A stretch of DNA of 14,798 nt from Porphyromonadaceae bacterium UBA7087 (GTDB lineage: Bacteria > Bacteroidota > Bacteroidia > Bacteroidales > Muribaculaceae): positions 1 to 14,798 of the forward strand of contig DKYZ01000122.1 of the NCBI GenBank assembly GCA_002493515.1, given 5' to 3'. Numbering within the stretch: position 1 is the first letter of the stretch; each line of letters starts with the position of its first letter. A program made the translations under genes and the position numbers. The notes under the pieces are model-generated. The model saw nothing but the letters and a program-made list of their open reading frames with translations, was not told the origin of the DNA and made no database searches. Below, piece after piece: positions 7,134 to 14,478 of the stretch.

Positions 7134-9839
7134 TTATCTTGCGACAGCTATCTTGAACGACTCGCTCTTTCCGTCGGCGTAGCTTACAGCTATCACATAG
7201 ACCCCTGCCTCAAAGCTGTCAAGGCTGATCTGCTGCACACGTCCCGGCTTGGTGTCGGCCAGCGTGCGGCCACTCATGTCGTATGCCTTGACTCCCGCGA
7301 TGTTGGCCTCTGCCGATGTGATCACGATGCATCCGTCGGCAACCTTCACGCTCGTGCGTCCCAGCTTCGATGTGTCGATGCCCGTGGCGATACCGTTGGT
7401 CAGGTATACCGGAATCTTCACAACCGGCATGAGCTCGTCGTTAGACTCAACCTTGATGAACGCCTCGTAGACGCTCGCGCTCAGGCCGTCGGCCTTCAGG
7501 CTTGCAGTCAGTGTAGCCTTCTCTCCGCCATCGAGAGCAAGCTCCTTCTTGTCTACGCTCAGCCAGTCAATGGCGGCGCTGCGCTCGCCCGTGACGTTGG
7601 CGCGGATACAGAAGTTGCTGTTCACTCCCAGGTCGGCCATCGACCACCACATCTCGCCGCCAACATTACAGAGGTCGCCGAAGCCAGCCACTGCCGGACC
7701 ATTGTCGATACCGATGTAGTAACCGTCAGCCTTCATGTTCTTTATCTCGACTCCATACCAGAAGTCCTCACCGGTGATCTCGACAGGAGTATCGAGAACC
7801 ACATGGTTCCAGCTATCGGCAACGGGAGTGAATGCCTGCTCTGCGATAACCTTGCCGGCTACTCCATAGCTGCCCTGGCCGTAGATCTTGATGGATGCGG
7901 TCTCAGAAGCTTCCTTGAAATATACATCCACGCTCGATACCTTCATGCCCTTGATGGCCTGCATCACGTTCGACGGATAATACTGGCCGAAGACTGCCGC
8001 ATCATAGTTGCCCAGGGCCACCGACGAAACCATGCCGCCATCATAGCCGAGCACCTGCTGAACATCCTCCTCAGCTGCGGGAGCAGCCTGTCCTGCGAAA
8101 GCCTTAACCTTGGGACGTGCCCCGAACTCGGCGGCGGGAGCGACATTGCGCGGCTCATTGTAGATTGTCGGGAGCAGATAGTCCACGCTCACCTTGGCAT
8201 CCAGAGCTGCATCGCCTGCGTTGGCAAGCTCGAAGGCTACATCCTTCACGCCCACGCTCTCTGAGCTCTCTGAAATCTCGTCTACGCTCACCTCGACAGC
8301 CGCCGTATTGGCGTTGCGGGAAATCATCACTCCGTAATCCTCTGTCTCGCCGAAGTAGTACTCGCCGCAGGGATCAAGCGTGTTGCTGTAGTTCATCACA
8401 AGGCGCATTCTCTTCTTGCCCTCCTTCACGCTCATACCCTCAGGGATACGGATCACAACAGGCTCCTCGACAGACTCGTGGGCATAACCCATGAATTCAC
8501 CCTCGTCGTCGAATGTGCCATTCTCGTTCCAGTCGATCCACACTCCTGTGGCGGTCTCTCCGAGAGGCTCTACAGTAAGCTCGAATGCCTCGCCGGGGTG
8601 CAGGTTGAGCACGTGCGTGTCATAGTAATCGCTATAGCTTGACCACTCACTCTCGTTCTCGATATTACCGACACCTACATATGAGATGAAAGTCTCGTCC
8701 TCGTATGTGCTGCCTGACTCGCAGAACTCACCCTCGGCGCATACATATGTGGAAGCCGATGCCTGACGGCGGCTGATATCCTCGTCGCCGGGAGTGGCGT
8801 TCTTGACAATTATCTCATGCTTGCCGTCGGCGGAAAGGTCGGCGCGGTGCATGAATGTATAGGCGTAACTTGCGCCTGCGGGAACTGCCACATCAACATC
8901 CTCTGTGGCGATAAGCTTGCCGTCAACCCAGAGCTCAAGACGTGCGTCGTTGATGTCGTCAGAACCCACATTTATGATATTGGCGGTAATCTTCTCATGC
9001 GTGCCGCACGCTCCTGCCGACGGAGCCATGATCTTGTCCACGCGGAGAGCCTTCTTGGCGGCCATGGCGCCGTCGCCCATGAAGGAGAAGATACAGGGCA
9101 TGTTGGCATACATCAGCCCGTAATCACCCATGTCCATCATCGCGAATCCATGGGAAGTATCAGCAGTGAAGAGCGAGAGCCAGCATGCAGGGCTGTCGCC
9201 CATATCAGCTGCCGCAAACGACATAAAACCGCTCTCCAGACGTATCTCCTCGCCAAGCTCGGCCGTGAACTCATAAAGCGGCATCTCGTTACCCTCGTTG
9301 CCGTATGTCAAGCCCATATAGCGGCCGACGATGTCGATATTCTTCTTATATATTACCTCTCCAGGATAGCCCTTCTCATCCTCACGGTAGAAAGCTACTT
9401 CCATGGTAACAGGCTCGGTCATCGTGTAATTCTCATCGATGTTTCCGCGGCTCTCGCAATGCAGCCAGTTGTAATCCACTTCATCGAAATAGTTGAACAT
9501 TCCGATCACGCGCAGCGACGAAACGGTCTTGGTGCAGCCGCTGAAGGCCTGATAGAAGCGTGTAGGCATTTCCGGACGGCCAAGGTCGGAGTTCTGGAAG
9601 CCCTGGAAACCTACCTGGTCGGGGATGTAGGGTCCGTCAAGCACGGTATTTTCCGGAGCCGCGAACAGCTCCTCCACCGTGACGCGCTGCAGCGCCTTGC
9701 GTGGATTAAGATTGTCTACTGTCACCACGTTCTGCGTGGCCGTCCTCTTCTCGCCCGCGAGCTGGCTCGTCTTGGGCGCGGCGGCCTGCATCGTCATCGC
9801 GCATGCTGCGGCCGCGAGGGTCAGATAAAGATACTTCAT
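7134..9839 (-). CDS. Large secreted protein with CARDB-like and GEVED-like domains and a type IX sorting tail
   Basis: 901 residues from ATG 9839, chosen because it starts a signal peptide (MKYLYLTLAAAACAMTMQAA). The open frame continues to 9926, but those residues would precede the signal. An N-terminal region of unknown fold spans ~60-255. A CARDB/Ig-like module lies at ~263-350 (VDGKLIATEDVDVAVPAGAS). A GEVED-like module lies at ~432-505 (VWIDWNENGTFDDEGEFMGY and CGEYYFGETEDYGV). A beta-rich region follows at ~600-750. The C-terminus is a type A type IX sorting domain (AGVKAYDMSGRTLAD, then DSFEAGVYVIAVSYADGK). It should cross the outer membrane by type IX secretion. No catalytic motif was seen; adhesion or surface binding is a guess. 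It has its own strong promoter. Confidence 0.85.
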   Translation of the reverse strand: MKYLYLTLAAAACAMTMQAAAPKTSQLAGEKRTATQNVVTVDNLNPRKALQRVTVEELFAAPENTVLDGPYIPDQVGFQGFQNSDLGRPEMPTRFYQAFSGCTKTVSSLRVIGMFNYFDEVDYNWLHCESRGNIDENYTMTEPVTMEVAFYREDEKGYPGEVIYKKNIDIVGRYMGLTYGNEGNEMPLYEFTAELGEEIRLESGFMSFAAADMGDSPACWLSLFTADTSHGFAMMDMGDYGLMYANMPCIFSFMGDGAMAAKKALRVDKIMAPSAGACGTHEKITANIINVGSDDINDARLELWVDGKLIATEDVDVAVPAGASYAYTFMHRADLSADGKHEIIVKNATPGDEDISRRQASASTYVCAEGEFCESGSTYEDETFISYVGVGNIENESEWSSYSDYYDTHVLNLHPGEAFELTVEPLGETATGVWIDWNENGTFDDEGEFMGYAHESVEEPVVIRIPEGMSVKEGKKRMRLVMNYSNTLDPCGEYYFGETEDYGVMISRNANTAAVEVSVDEISESSESVGVKDVAFELANAGDAALDAKVSVDYLLPTIYNEPRNVAPAAEFGARPKVKAFAGQAAPAAEEDVQQVLGYDGGMVSSVALGNYDAAVFGQYYPSNVMQAIKGMKVSSVDVYFKEASETASIKIYGQGSYGVAGKVIAEQAFTPVADSWNHVVLDTPVEITGEDFWYGVEIKNMKADGYYIGIDNGPAVAGFGDLCNVGGEMWWSMADLGVNSNFCIRANVTGERSAAIDWLSVDKKELALDGGEKATLTASLKADGLSASVYEAFIKVESNDELMPVVKIPVYLTNGIATGIDTSKLGRTSVKVADGCIVITSAEANIAGVKAYDMSGRTLADTKPGRVQQISLDSFEAGVYVIAVSYADGKSESFKIAVAR

Positions 9840-9923
9840 GTTGTGTCTCTGTGTTTTTGCAAGACAGCCTCCCGGAGCCTCCCTCCGGACTTCCGCCTTG
9901 CGTCGGTTAGAAATTTTATGCTG

Positions 9924-9955
9924 CAAAAATATATGGTAATTTCCTGTCTGTCAAA
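9924..9955 (-). promoter_or_regulatory. Promoter of the secreted-protein gene
   Basis: On the minus strand, TTTG (9955-9952), a 20-nt spacer and TATTTTTG (9931-9924) match both Bacteroidetes sigma elements with ideal spacing. Transcription would begin near 9918, giving a leader of about 80 nt before ATG 9839. The leader contains a small hairpin (CCGGAG/CTCCGG). This supports separate transcription from the upstream regulator gene. Confidence 0.75.
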
Positions 9956-9971
9956 TAGTATGATGCCAGAT

Positions 9972-11699
9972 TCAAGAATCTGCGACTCTTTCCCCGCCTT
10001 CTCCGGCCTCACGGGCCATTTTCTGATATATCGAGGGGGTAAGGCCGGTGCTTTTCCTGAATACCGACGTGAACGACGACTGCGAGTTGAACCCCGCGCT
10101 CTCCCCGATCGCCTTCACCGTGAGCCGAGAATTTCCCTCCTCGACGAGCAGACGGCATGCCTTCCTCACCCGGTAATCGTTGACGTAGCTGCTGAAATTT
10201 TTCCCGAAAGCCTCGTTGATGGTCTGCGAGACATACTTCGTGTTCGACCCCACGAGTTCCGCAAGCTGGTCGAGCGAGAACTCCGGGTCGCGGTACGCCT
10301 CCCTCACGTCCATCGCTTCCTCTATCTTCTCCACGAGTCCGAGCCTCTTCTCGTCGTTGAGGTTGCTCGTGCTGTATTTCTCGGCATCCCGCTCTTTCAC
10401 CTCCTCCGGACTCTCCTTACCGAGCCGGTCGATCTCTCGCTGCTTGGCTGTTAGCACCTGCGAGGCCTCCTTCAGGCGCTCCTCAAGAGTGGCCTGCGCC
10501 TGTGCCGAGCTCCGGTTTATATCGTAAAGGCTGCGGTAGCTATCCTCCAGACGACGTTTCTGCTTGTAGATTACAAAAAGGAATATACCCAACACCGCCG
10601 CACCTACAGCTACCCAACCTATTATGGCGGTCTGACGACGTATCGTCGTCTCGCGCTCATCCTTCTGACGGTGAAGGTCGTCAATCTGGCCGGCTATCTT
10701 CGCGGCCTCATACTGAAACTGGATATTCTTCACAGCGTTGAAGTCACGCTCCGTCCCTATCGAGTCGCGCACGTCGATATAACGCAGTTTATAGTCCTGG
10801 GCTTTCTCCATGTCTCCCTGCCTCCGGTAGAAATCCGATATCGAGCGCAGCATTTCCGGAAACTGGTTGATCATCCCATTGGCATAGACCTCCCTCTCAC
10901 ACCGCCCCATGTATTTTCTTACGGAATCCGGCTCGTTGAGTTTATCGAATATGTAATAGAGATGCTCCCACACCGAGCATACATACCTTGGCTCAACCTT
11001 CTCCCTGACCGCATAGTCGCCGAGCTCGCGGAAAAGAGTCAGCGCCTCCCTGAAACGCCCCGCCCTCTCCAGAAGGGAGCCCTCCACCTGCCTCTCCATG
11101 AAATGGGTCTCGCTGTCTGGAGGAAGCGGCACTTTCCGCGCCAGCTCCACATAACGTCGGCTCTCCTCGGGCTTGTCGAGATACGTGCATATCACTGCCG
11201 CGTTGACAAGCAGCTTGCGCTCCTGCTCCAGGTCGGTAGTGGTCTTGCATTCCGCCAGTCCAAGCCTGTAATATTTCAGGCCCTGCTCATAGTCGTCCAC
11301 GAGGGTATAGACATTCCCGATGTTCTTGTAGAAAGTCGCGGCCAGCGGATGCCATTTCAGCGACTCGCTGAGCTTCAGTCCCTTTATATACAAATCCAGT
11401 GCCCCGGCGTAGTTGCATTTCTGAGCCAGGATATTTCCAGCACCGAGACAGGCCCGGATACGGGCATTGACACTCGCATGGTCGTTACGCCCGTCATAGC
11501 TTGACACGGCCATATAGAGCGAGAGCGCCTTGGCATTGTCGCCCGCCTTCAGCGCGCTGTCGGCCAGGTCAACCATATCGAGAGCCTCGAATCCGGATAT
11601 GCGGCTGAAAAGGCGCACGGTATCCACGCCGTTCCCGTCACCCCTGAGCGTGGCGAAAACAGCGATTATTGACAACATAACAGCGAGAAATCGTTTCAT
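9972..11699 (-). CDS. Membrane-anchored TPR regulator with C-terminal AraC-type HTH
   Basis: 575 residues from ATG 11699, where a signal/anchor segment begins (MKRFLAVMLSIIAVFATLRG). The open frame runs up to 11900, but that part reads through a dispersed repeat and is not believable. Residues ~40-320 are helical TPR-like repeats (AGALDLYIKGLKLSESLKW, then IGNVYTLVDDYEQGLKYYRL). A transmembrane helix lies at ~360-379 (WVAVGAAVLGIFLFVIYK), then a charged coiled coil. Two HTH motifs of the AraC family follow at ~473-561 (FSLDQLAELVGSNTKYVSQT and AIGESAGFNSQSSF). The layout suggests a periplasmic TPR sensor passing a signal to a cytoplasmic DNA-binding domain in one polypeptide. Target genes are unknown; the adjacent secreted-protein gene is a candidate. 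Confidence 0.87.
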   Translation of the reverse strand: MKRFLAVMLSIIAVFATLRGDGNGVDTVRLFSRISGFEALDMVDLADSALKAGDNAKALSLYMAVSSYDGRNDHASVNARIRACLGAGNILAQKCNYAGALDLYIKGLKLSESLKWHPLAATFYKNIGNVYTLVDDYEQGLKYYRLGLAECKTTTDLEQERKLLVNAAVICTYLDKPEESRRYVELARKVPLPPDSETHFMERQVEGSLLERAGRFREALTLFRELGDYAVREKVEPRYVCSVWEHLYYIFDKLNEPDSVRKYMGRCEREVYANGMINQFPEMLRSISDFYRRQGDMEKAQDYKLRYIDVRDSIGTERDFNAVKNIQFQYEAAKIAGQIDDLHRQKDERETTIRRQTAIIGWVAVGAAVLGIFLFVIYKQKRRLEDSYRSLYDINRSSAQAQATLEERLKEASQVLTAKQREIDRLGKESPEEVKERDAEKYSTSNLNDEKRLGLVEKIEEAMDVREAYRDPEFSLDQLAELVGSNTKYVSQTINEAFGKNFSSYVNDYRVRKACRLLVEEGNSRLTVKAIGESAGFNSQSSFTSVFRKSTGLTPSIYQKMAREAGEGGERVADS

Positions 11700-11825
11700 A
11701 GGTATATTCCGTCGTAGTTTGGTTGCGCGAATATCGCAATAAATTTTCATATCCGCAACATCCCGCACCATATTTCCTCCTTTTTCAGGCATATCCCCCC
11801 GCCCTTCCTCCCGTCCTCCCCCTTT

Positions 11826-11864
11826 CCGCCCGCGGAGCGGTCCAGTTCCGGAGCAGCGCTCCGG
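11826..11864 (+). repeat. Dispersed hairpin repeat, copy 2
   Basis: Identical over 39 nt to copy 1 (7013-7051) and in the same orientation. It carries the invariant TTCCGGAGCAGCGCTCCGG hairpin. Here it is intergenic, about 130 nt upstream of the TPR/AraC start on the opposite strand. Confidence 0.85.
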
Positions 11865-11950
11865 TCCCCTCCCTGTTTCCCTCCCGGCCCCCTCCCCCAA
11901 TTGTGAAAAATGATTAATTTTCTTTAATTCCGTGAGCCTTACCTCCCCCC

Positions 11951-11985
11951 GCGTTGTTAGAATGGCATAACAGCGGAAACAACGC
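11951..11985. repeat. 8-bp inverted repeat
   Basis: GCGTTGTT (11951-11958) and AACAACGC (11978-11985) are perfect reverse complements separated by 19 nt. It could be an operator or a hairpin in a leader upstream of the gene at 12088. No regulator is assigned. Confidence 0.35.
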
Positions 11986-12087
11986 TCCGTAAAGCCTAAT
12001 CCGCGTTATATTAGACATTTGTGCTGAATTATCAAAACTATTCATTTTTTATTATACCAAACTATTCAAATTTAAATCCGTATTGTT

Positions 12088-12600
12088 ATGAAGACCTATG
12101 AAGACAAAGACTACGACAGTCAGATGAAAGAGATTCCTGACTACGCCGAAGACGACAGACAGAGAAGACTGGCAGAGGCCAGGGAAGCCGAGAAGATAGA
12201 GGAGGATTTCCGTGAGGAGATGATCGAGAAGCAGGAGCGCGGACGCAGGATCACAGCCTGGGTGCTCGGACTTGTGGCCATACTCTGCATCGGATTCATC
12301 ATCGCCTGGGTTGTTGGGCGCGACGAAGCCAACCGCGACCAGGTGGCCGTGAGATTCGTCCAGCCGGTAAAGCGCGTCTACGTGCGCCACGTAAAAGCAC
12401 CCACCGAGACCGCCAAGATTAAATATTACGCCGCCTCCAACACCACCAAGTCAGGCTCAGCCTACGACGACCGCATCGAGCGCGAGGCACGCCAGGTGAT
12501 CCATGGCGACTTCGGCGTCAACCCCGGACGCAAGGCAAAACTCGGCGCCGACTATGCCGCAGTACAGGCCCGCGTCAACCAGTTGCTCGCCCACAACTGA
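12088..12600 (+). CDS. Small single-pass membrane protein with a CW_7-like C-terminus
   Basis: 170 residues. Residues 1-54 are highly charged and probably helical (RQRRLAEAREAEKIEEDFRE). A transmembrane helix spans ~55-77 (ITAWVLGLVAILCIGFIIAW). A basic stretch follows (PVKRVYVRHVKAP). Residues ~128-168 read IEREARQVIHGDFGVNPGRK, then AKLGADYAAVQARVNQLL. This matches the pattern of the Cpl-7/CW_7 peptidoglycan-binding repeat (VI.G..G...R...L..DY..VQ..VN.LL). The C-terminus would lie in the periplasm if the charged N-terminus is cytoplasmic. The gene stands alone and ends in a strong terminator. The domain match is from memory of the family pattern, and the function is unknown. Confidence 0.85.
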   Translation: MKTYEDKDYDSQMKEIPDYAEDDRQRRLAEAREAEKIEEDFREEMIEKQERGRRITAWVLGLVAILCIGFIIAWVVGRDEANRDQVAVRFVQPVKRVYVRHVKAPTETAKIKYYAASNTTKSGSAYDDRIEREARQVIHGDFGVNPGRKAKLGADYAAVQARVNQLLAHN

Positions 12601-12628
12601 TCGCCACCATAATTAATATAGAGAGCCC

Positions 12629-12660
12629 ACGGGGGCGTGTCCGCATCGACACGCCCCCGT
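12629..12660 (+). terminator. Rho-independent terminator
   Basis: A perfect 13-bp GC-rich stem (ACGGGGGCGTGTC/GACACGCCCCCGT) with a 6-nt loop starts 29 nt after the stop of the membrane-protein gene, followed by TTCCTCCCTT. It should separate that gene from the polysaccharide-type unit downstream. Confidence 0.88.
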
Positions 12661-12671
12661 TTCCTCCCTTC

Positions 12672-12766
12672 CCGCTCGCGGAGCCGTCCTGTTCCGGAGC
12701 AGCGCTCCGGCTCCCGTCCCGCGGTCAGCCCAAAATTGTCCCGTGCAAAGGGATTAATCCCTTTGA
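12672..12766 (+). repeat. Composite intergenic repeat, copy A (contains hairpin repeat copy 3)
   Basis: Begins with the 39-nt hairpin repeat (12672-12710; three differences from copies 1 and 2). It continues with GCGGTCAGCC (12721-12730) and TGTCCCGTG, and ends in the perfect 20-nt palindrome CAAAGGGATTAATCCCTTTG (12746-12765). The same blocks in the same order recur at 14479-14585, so the regulator gene lies between direct repeats. Confidence 0.85.
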
Positions 12767-12778
12767 AAAAAGATTTTT

Positions 12779-12809
12779 TTTGTAAAATCCGGGATTATTA
12801 GTAACTTTG
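12779..12809 (+). promoter_or_regulatory. Promoter of the recombinase-like/UpxY gene
   Basis: TTTG (12779-12782), a 19-nt spacer and TAACTTTG (12802-12809) match the Bacteroidetes -33/-7 consensus very well. Transcription would begin near 12815 and leave an untranslated leader of about 205 nt before ATG 13021. It lies just downstream of composite repeat copy A. Confidence 0.78.
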
Positions 12810-12818
12810 CATCCGAAT

Positions 12819-12843
12819 CGGAATCTCCCTCAACCTGATTCCG
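12819..12843 (+). promoter_or_regulatory. Hairpin at the 5' end of the regulator leader
   Basis: CGGAATC (12819-12825) pairs with GATTCCG (12837-12843) across an 11-nt loop, just after the predicted transcription start. UpxY proteins are known to act through the 5' leaders of their own operons, so a structured leader is notable. Whether this hairpin takes part is not known. Confidence 0.4.
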
Positions 12844-12857
12844 CCAAAATACCGACA

Positions 12858-12959
12858 ATGACTTGCTTCTCCCTTACGGATACAGACGCTCTCATTACCC
12901 TCCACCAACCCCTGCCTCCCCGGCTTTCATCCCGGCAGCAGAGGGAAGAGAAAAGTTGA
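12858..12959 (+). CDS. Possible 33-residue leader ORF
   Basis: An ATG at 12858 opens a short frame (MTCFSLTDTDALITLHQPLP and onward) ending at TGA 12957-12959, 61 nt before the regulator start and within its predicted leader. No family is recognised and no ribosome site is obvious. It may be chance, or a leader peptide coupling translation to read-through. Confidence 0.2.
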   Translation: MTCFSLTDTDALITLHQPLPPRLSSRQQREEKS

Positions 12960-13020
12960 CGGATTTCCACTCCATTTTCCACATCGACAAAAATTAACCG
13001 CCTGACAACAAACATCTTGA

Positions 13021-14451
13021 ATGGACTCATTCCTTGATTTTGTCGAAAATAAGGTAAAGCAAGACCCCTCCCGCAAGCTTCTCGGAAGCGCGGCGGCATC
13101 CCTGAAGGCCTCCCTACGCGCCTCAGGCTCCTCCCGCATCGACGACGCCTCCATGCGCATCTGGATCGCCTCGATGGTTATCGCCGGTCTGCGCCACAGC
13201 ACCCGCCGCAAATACCTCGGCGAACTCGCCACAGCCTACCGCGACTGGCGCGATACTGACAAAAAGCCTGACGATTCACCCGAAGCCGACAATCCTTTTC
13301 TCTCGGCGAAAAACCTTGAAAAAGATTTCGCCTGCCAGCCGCTCCCGCCCCACGCTCCGGAGAATCTGAACCGCATCCCCCGTCTCCTCAATCTCGACCC
13401 CGCATCCGCGCCCTACGAAACCGCCTCCCTCTTCCTATACCTATTATATAATATAGACACACATCTGCAGGATGCCGTGAGTCTCAGATTCTCCGACCCG
13501 CTTCCTCCACTCTCCCAGATTGAGGATATAGTGGAATCGATGCGCCACACGTCCCCACGCAAGAAATACGTGTTCGGCCTCGACCAGGGCAAGAAACGGG
13601 AAAGCCAGATAATCCGCGACACCATCCACGCCATCTCCCGCCTCCTCTCCGACAACGGTTTCGACTTCGGAGGCGAGTTCTCACGCGACTCCATCCTCTC
13701 CCTCTGGACCGCAGCCGCGCTGAAAGGCGGCGTCCCTCTCCACGACATACGCGCCGTGCTGGAATCCATACCCAGGGAATATTCCTCCCTCGGACTCCTC
13801 GCCAGGCGCGAGCTTCCCTCCGACACCCGGAACGCCATCCTCCAGAAGGTGGCCGACACAATCAACGACAATACCCCCCGCTGGTTCGTATTCCGGATGC
13901 GCCATGGCGTCACCCCCCACGACGTGCGCGAGGCTGCCGAGATCTTCCTCGGAACCGCCGCCGGCGAGATAATGTATTACCACCCTACCCATACCGTCGT
14001 CTCCCTCGGCAGAAAAGGACGCCGGATAAAAGAAGAGAAACCCTGGCTCCCCGGCATCCTCTTCGTCAGGATACGCAAAGACAAAATAAGCAGACTCCTG
14101 AGGGGCATCGGACATCTGGCCTGGTGCTACCGCTGGTCCAACACCCCCGACAGCCCCTACTGCATGATATCCACCGCCGAAATGAAAGCCTTCCAGCAAC
14201 ACGTAGGCAGCTTCACCTCCGACATAAAGATGGAACTCCTCACCCGCGACACCCCCCTTGATATCTCGCAGACCGTCCGTATCAACGGCGCAGGCATCCT
14301 CCAGAACCGCATCGGCGTAATCCAGAGCATGCGCAACGCCAACGGCACCCGCACCTACACCATCTCCCTCTCCTCACGCGACTACGCCACCTGGACCGTC
14401 CGCGACATCGACGAAGCCCTCCTCGAGCCCATCATCCCCGACGCCATCTGA
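13021..14451 (+). CDS. UpxY/NusG-like antiterminator fused to a degenerate tyrosine-recombinase-like domain
   Basis: 476 residues; ordinary UpxY proteins are about 170-200. The C-terminal part (~286-470) is UpxY-like: TPRWFVFRMRHGVTPHDVRE, a central EKPWLPGILFVRIRKDK, MISTAEMKAFQQHV, then a KOW-like NGAGILQNRIGVIQSM. The N-terminal part looks like a tyrosine recombinase: a core-binding-like helix set at ~43-77 (GLRHSTRRKYLGELATAYRD), a box-I-like region at ~137-159 (LLYNIDTHLQDAVSLRFSD) and a box-II-like region at ~222-262 (WTAAALKGGVPLHDIRAVLE). By my hand alignment the catalytic Arg, His-x-x-Arg, His and Tyr positions are all replaced, so it should not cut DNA. Likely role: antitermination of a surface-polysaccharide operon, with the N-terminal part perhaps binding DNA. 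Codons are strongly C-ending. The antiterminator call is firm; the recombinase origin is inference. Confidence 0.78.
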   Translation: MDSFLDFVENKVKQDPSRKLLGSAAASLKASLRASGSSRIDDASMRIWIASMVIAGLRHSTRRKYLGELATAYRDWRDTDKKPDDSPEADNPFLSAKNLEKDFACQPLPPHAPENLNRIPRLLNLDPASAPYETASLFLYLLYNIDTHLQDAVSLRFSDPLPPLSQIEDIVESMRHTSPRKKYVFGLDQGKKRESQIIRDTIHAISRLLSDNGFDFGGEFSRDSILSLWTAAALKGGVPLHDIRAVLESIPREYSSLGLLARRELPSDTRNAILQKVADTINDNTPRWFVFRMRHGVTPHDVREAAEIFLGTAAGEIMYYHPTHTVVSLGRKGRRIKEEKPWLPGILFVRIRKDKISRLLRGIGHLAWCYRWSNTPDSPYCMISTAEMKAFQQHVGSFTSDIKMELLTRDTPLDISQTVRINGAGILQNRIGVIQSMRNANGTRTYTISLSSRDYATWTVRDIDEALLEPIIPDAI

Positions 14452-14478
14452 CAGCTCCCTCCCGCCCTCCAGCCCCTC

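Larger units (their letters stand above)
11700..12087. other. Divergent intergenic region upstream of the TPR/AraC gene and the small membrane protein
   Basis: 388 nt without a credible gene. It contains repeat copy 2, a C-rich tract around it, an 8-bp inverted repeat (11951-11985), and an AT-rich stretch before 12088. A weak -7-like GACATTTG sits at 12014-12021, about 67 nt before the plus-strand ATG, without a good -33. I could not assign a firm promoter in either direction. Confidence 0.5.

Noticed and set aside
9840..9926. N-terminal extension of the secreted-protein frame to 9926
   Set aside because: The 29 extra residues are basic, precede an obvious signal peptide, and overlap the predicted transcript start and leader.
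9967..9982. CAGATTCAAGAATCTG hairpin overlapping the regulator stop codon, considered as a terminator
   Set aside because: Short AT-containing stem with no T-run after it on the minus strand; the downstream promoter suggests separate transcription, but termination here is not supported.
8817..10454. 545-codon open frame on the plus strand
   Set aside because: It is antisense to two well-supported genes, spans their intergenic promoter, and resembles no family; GC-rich codon use opens this antisense frame.
11700..11900. N-terminal extension of the TPR/AraC frame to 11900
   Set aside because: It reads antisense through repeat copy 2 and low-complexity C-rich DNA, and precedes a good signal/anchor at 11699.
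11899..11925. AT-rich sequence after repeat copy 2 resembling a decayed form of the 20-nt palindrome
   Set aside because: Aligned by eye it shares only scattered bases around GATTAAT, with too many mismatches to call a copy.
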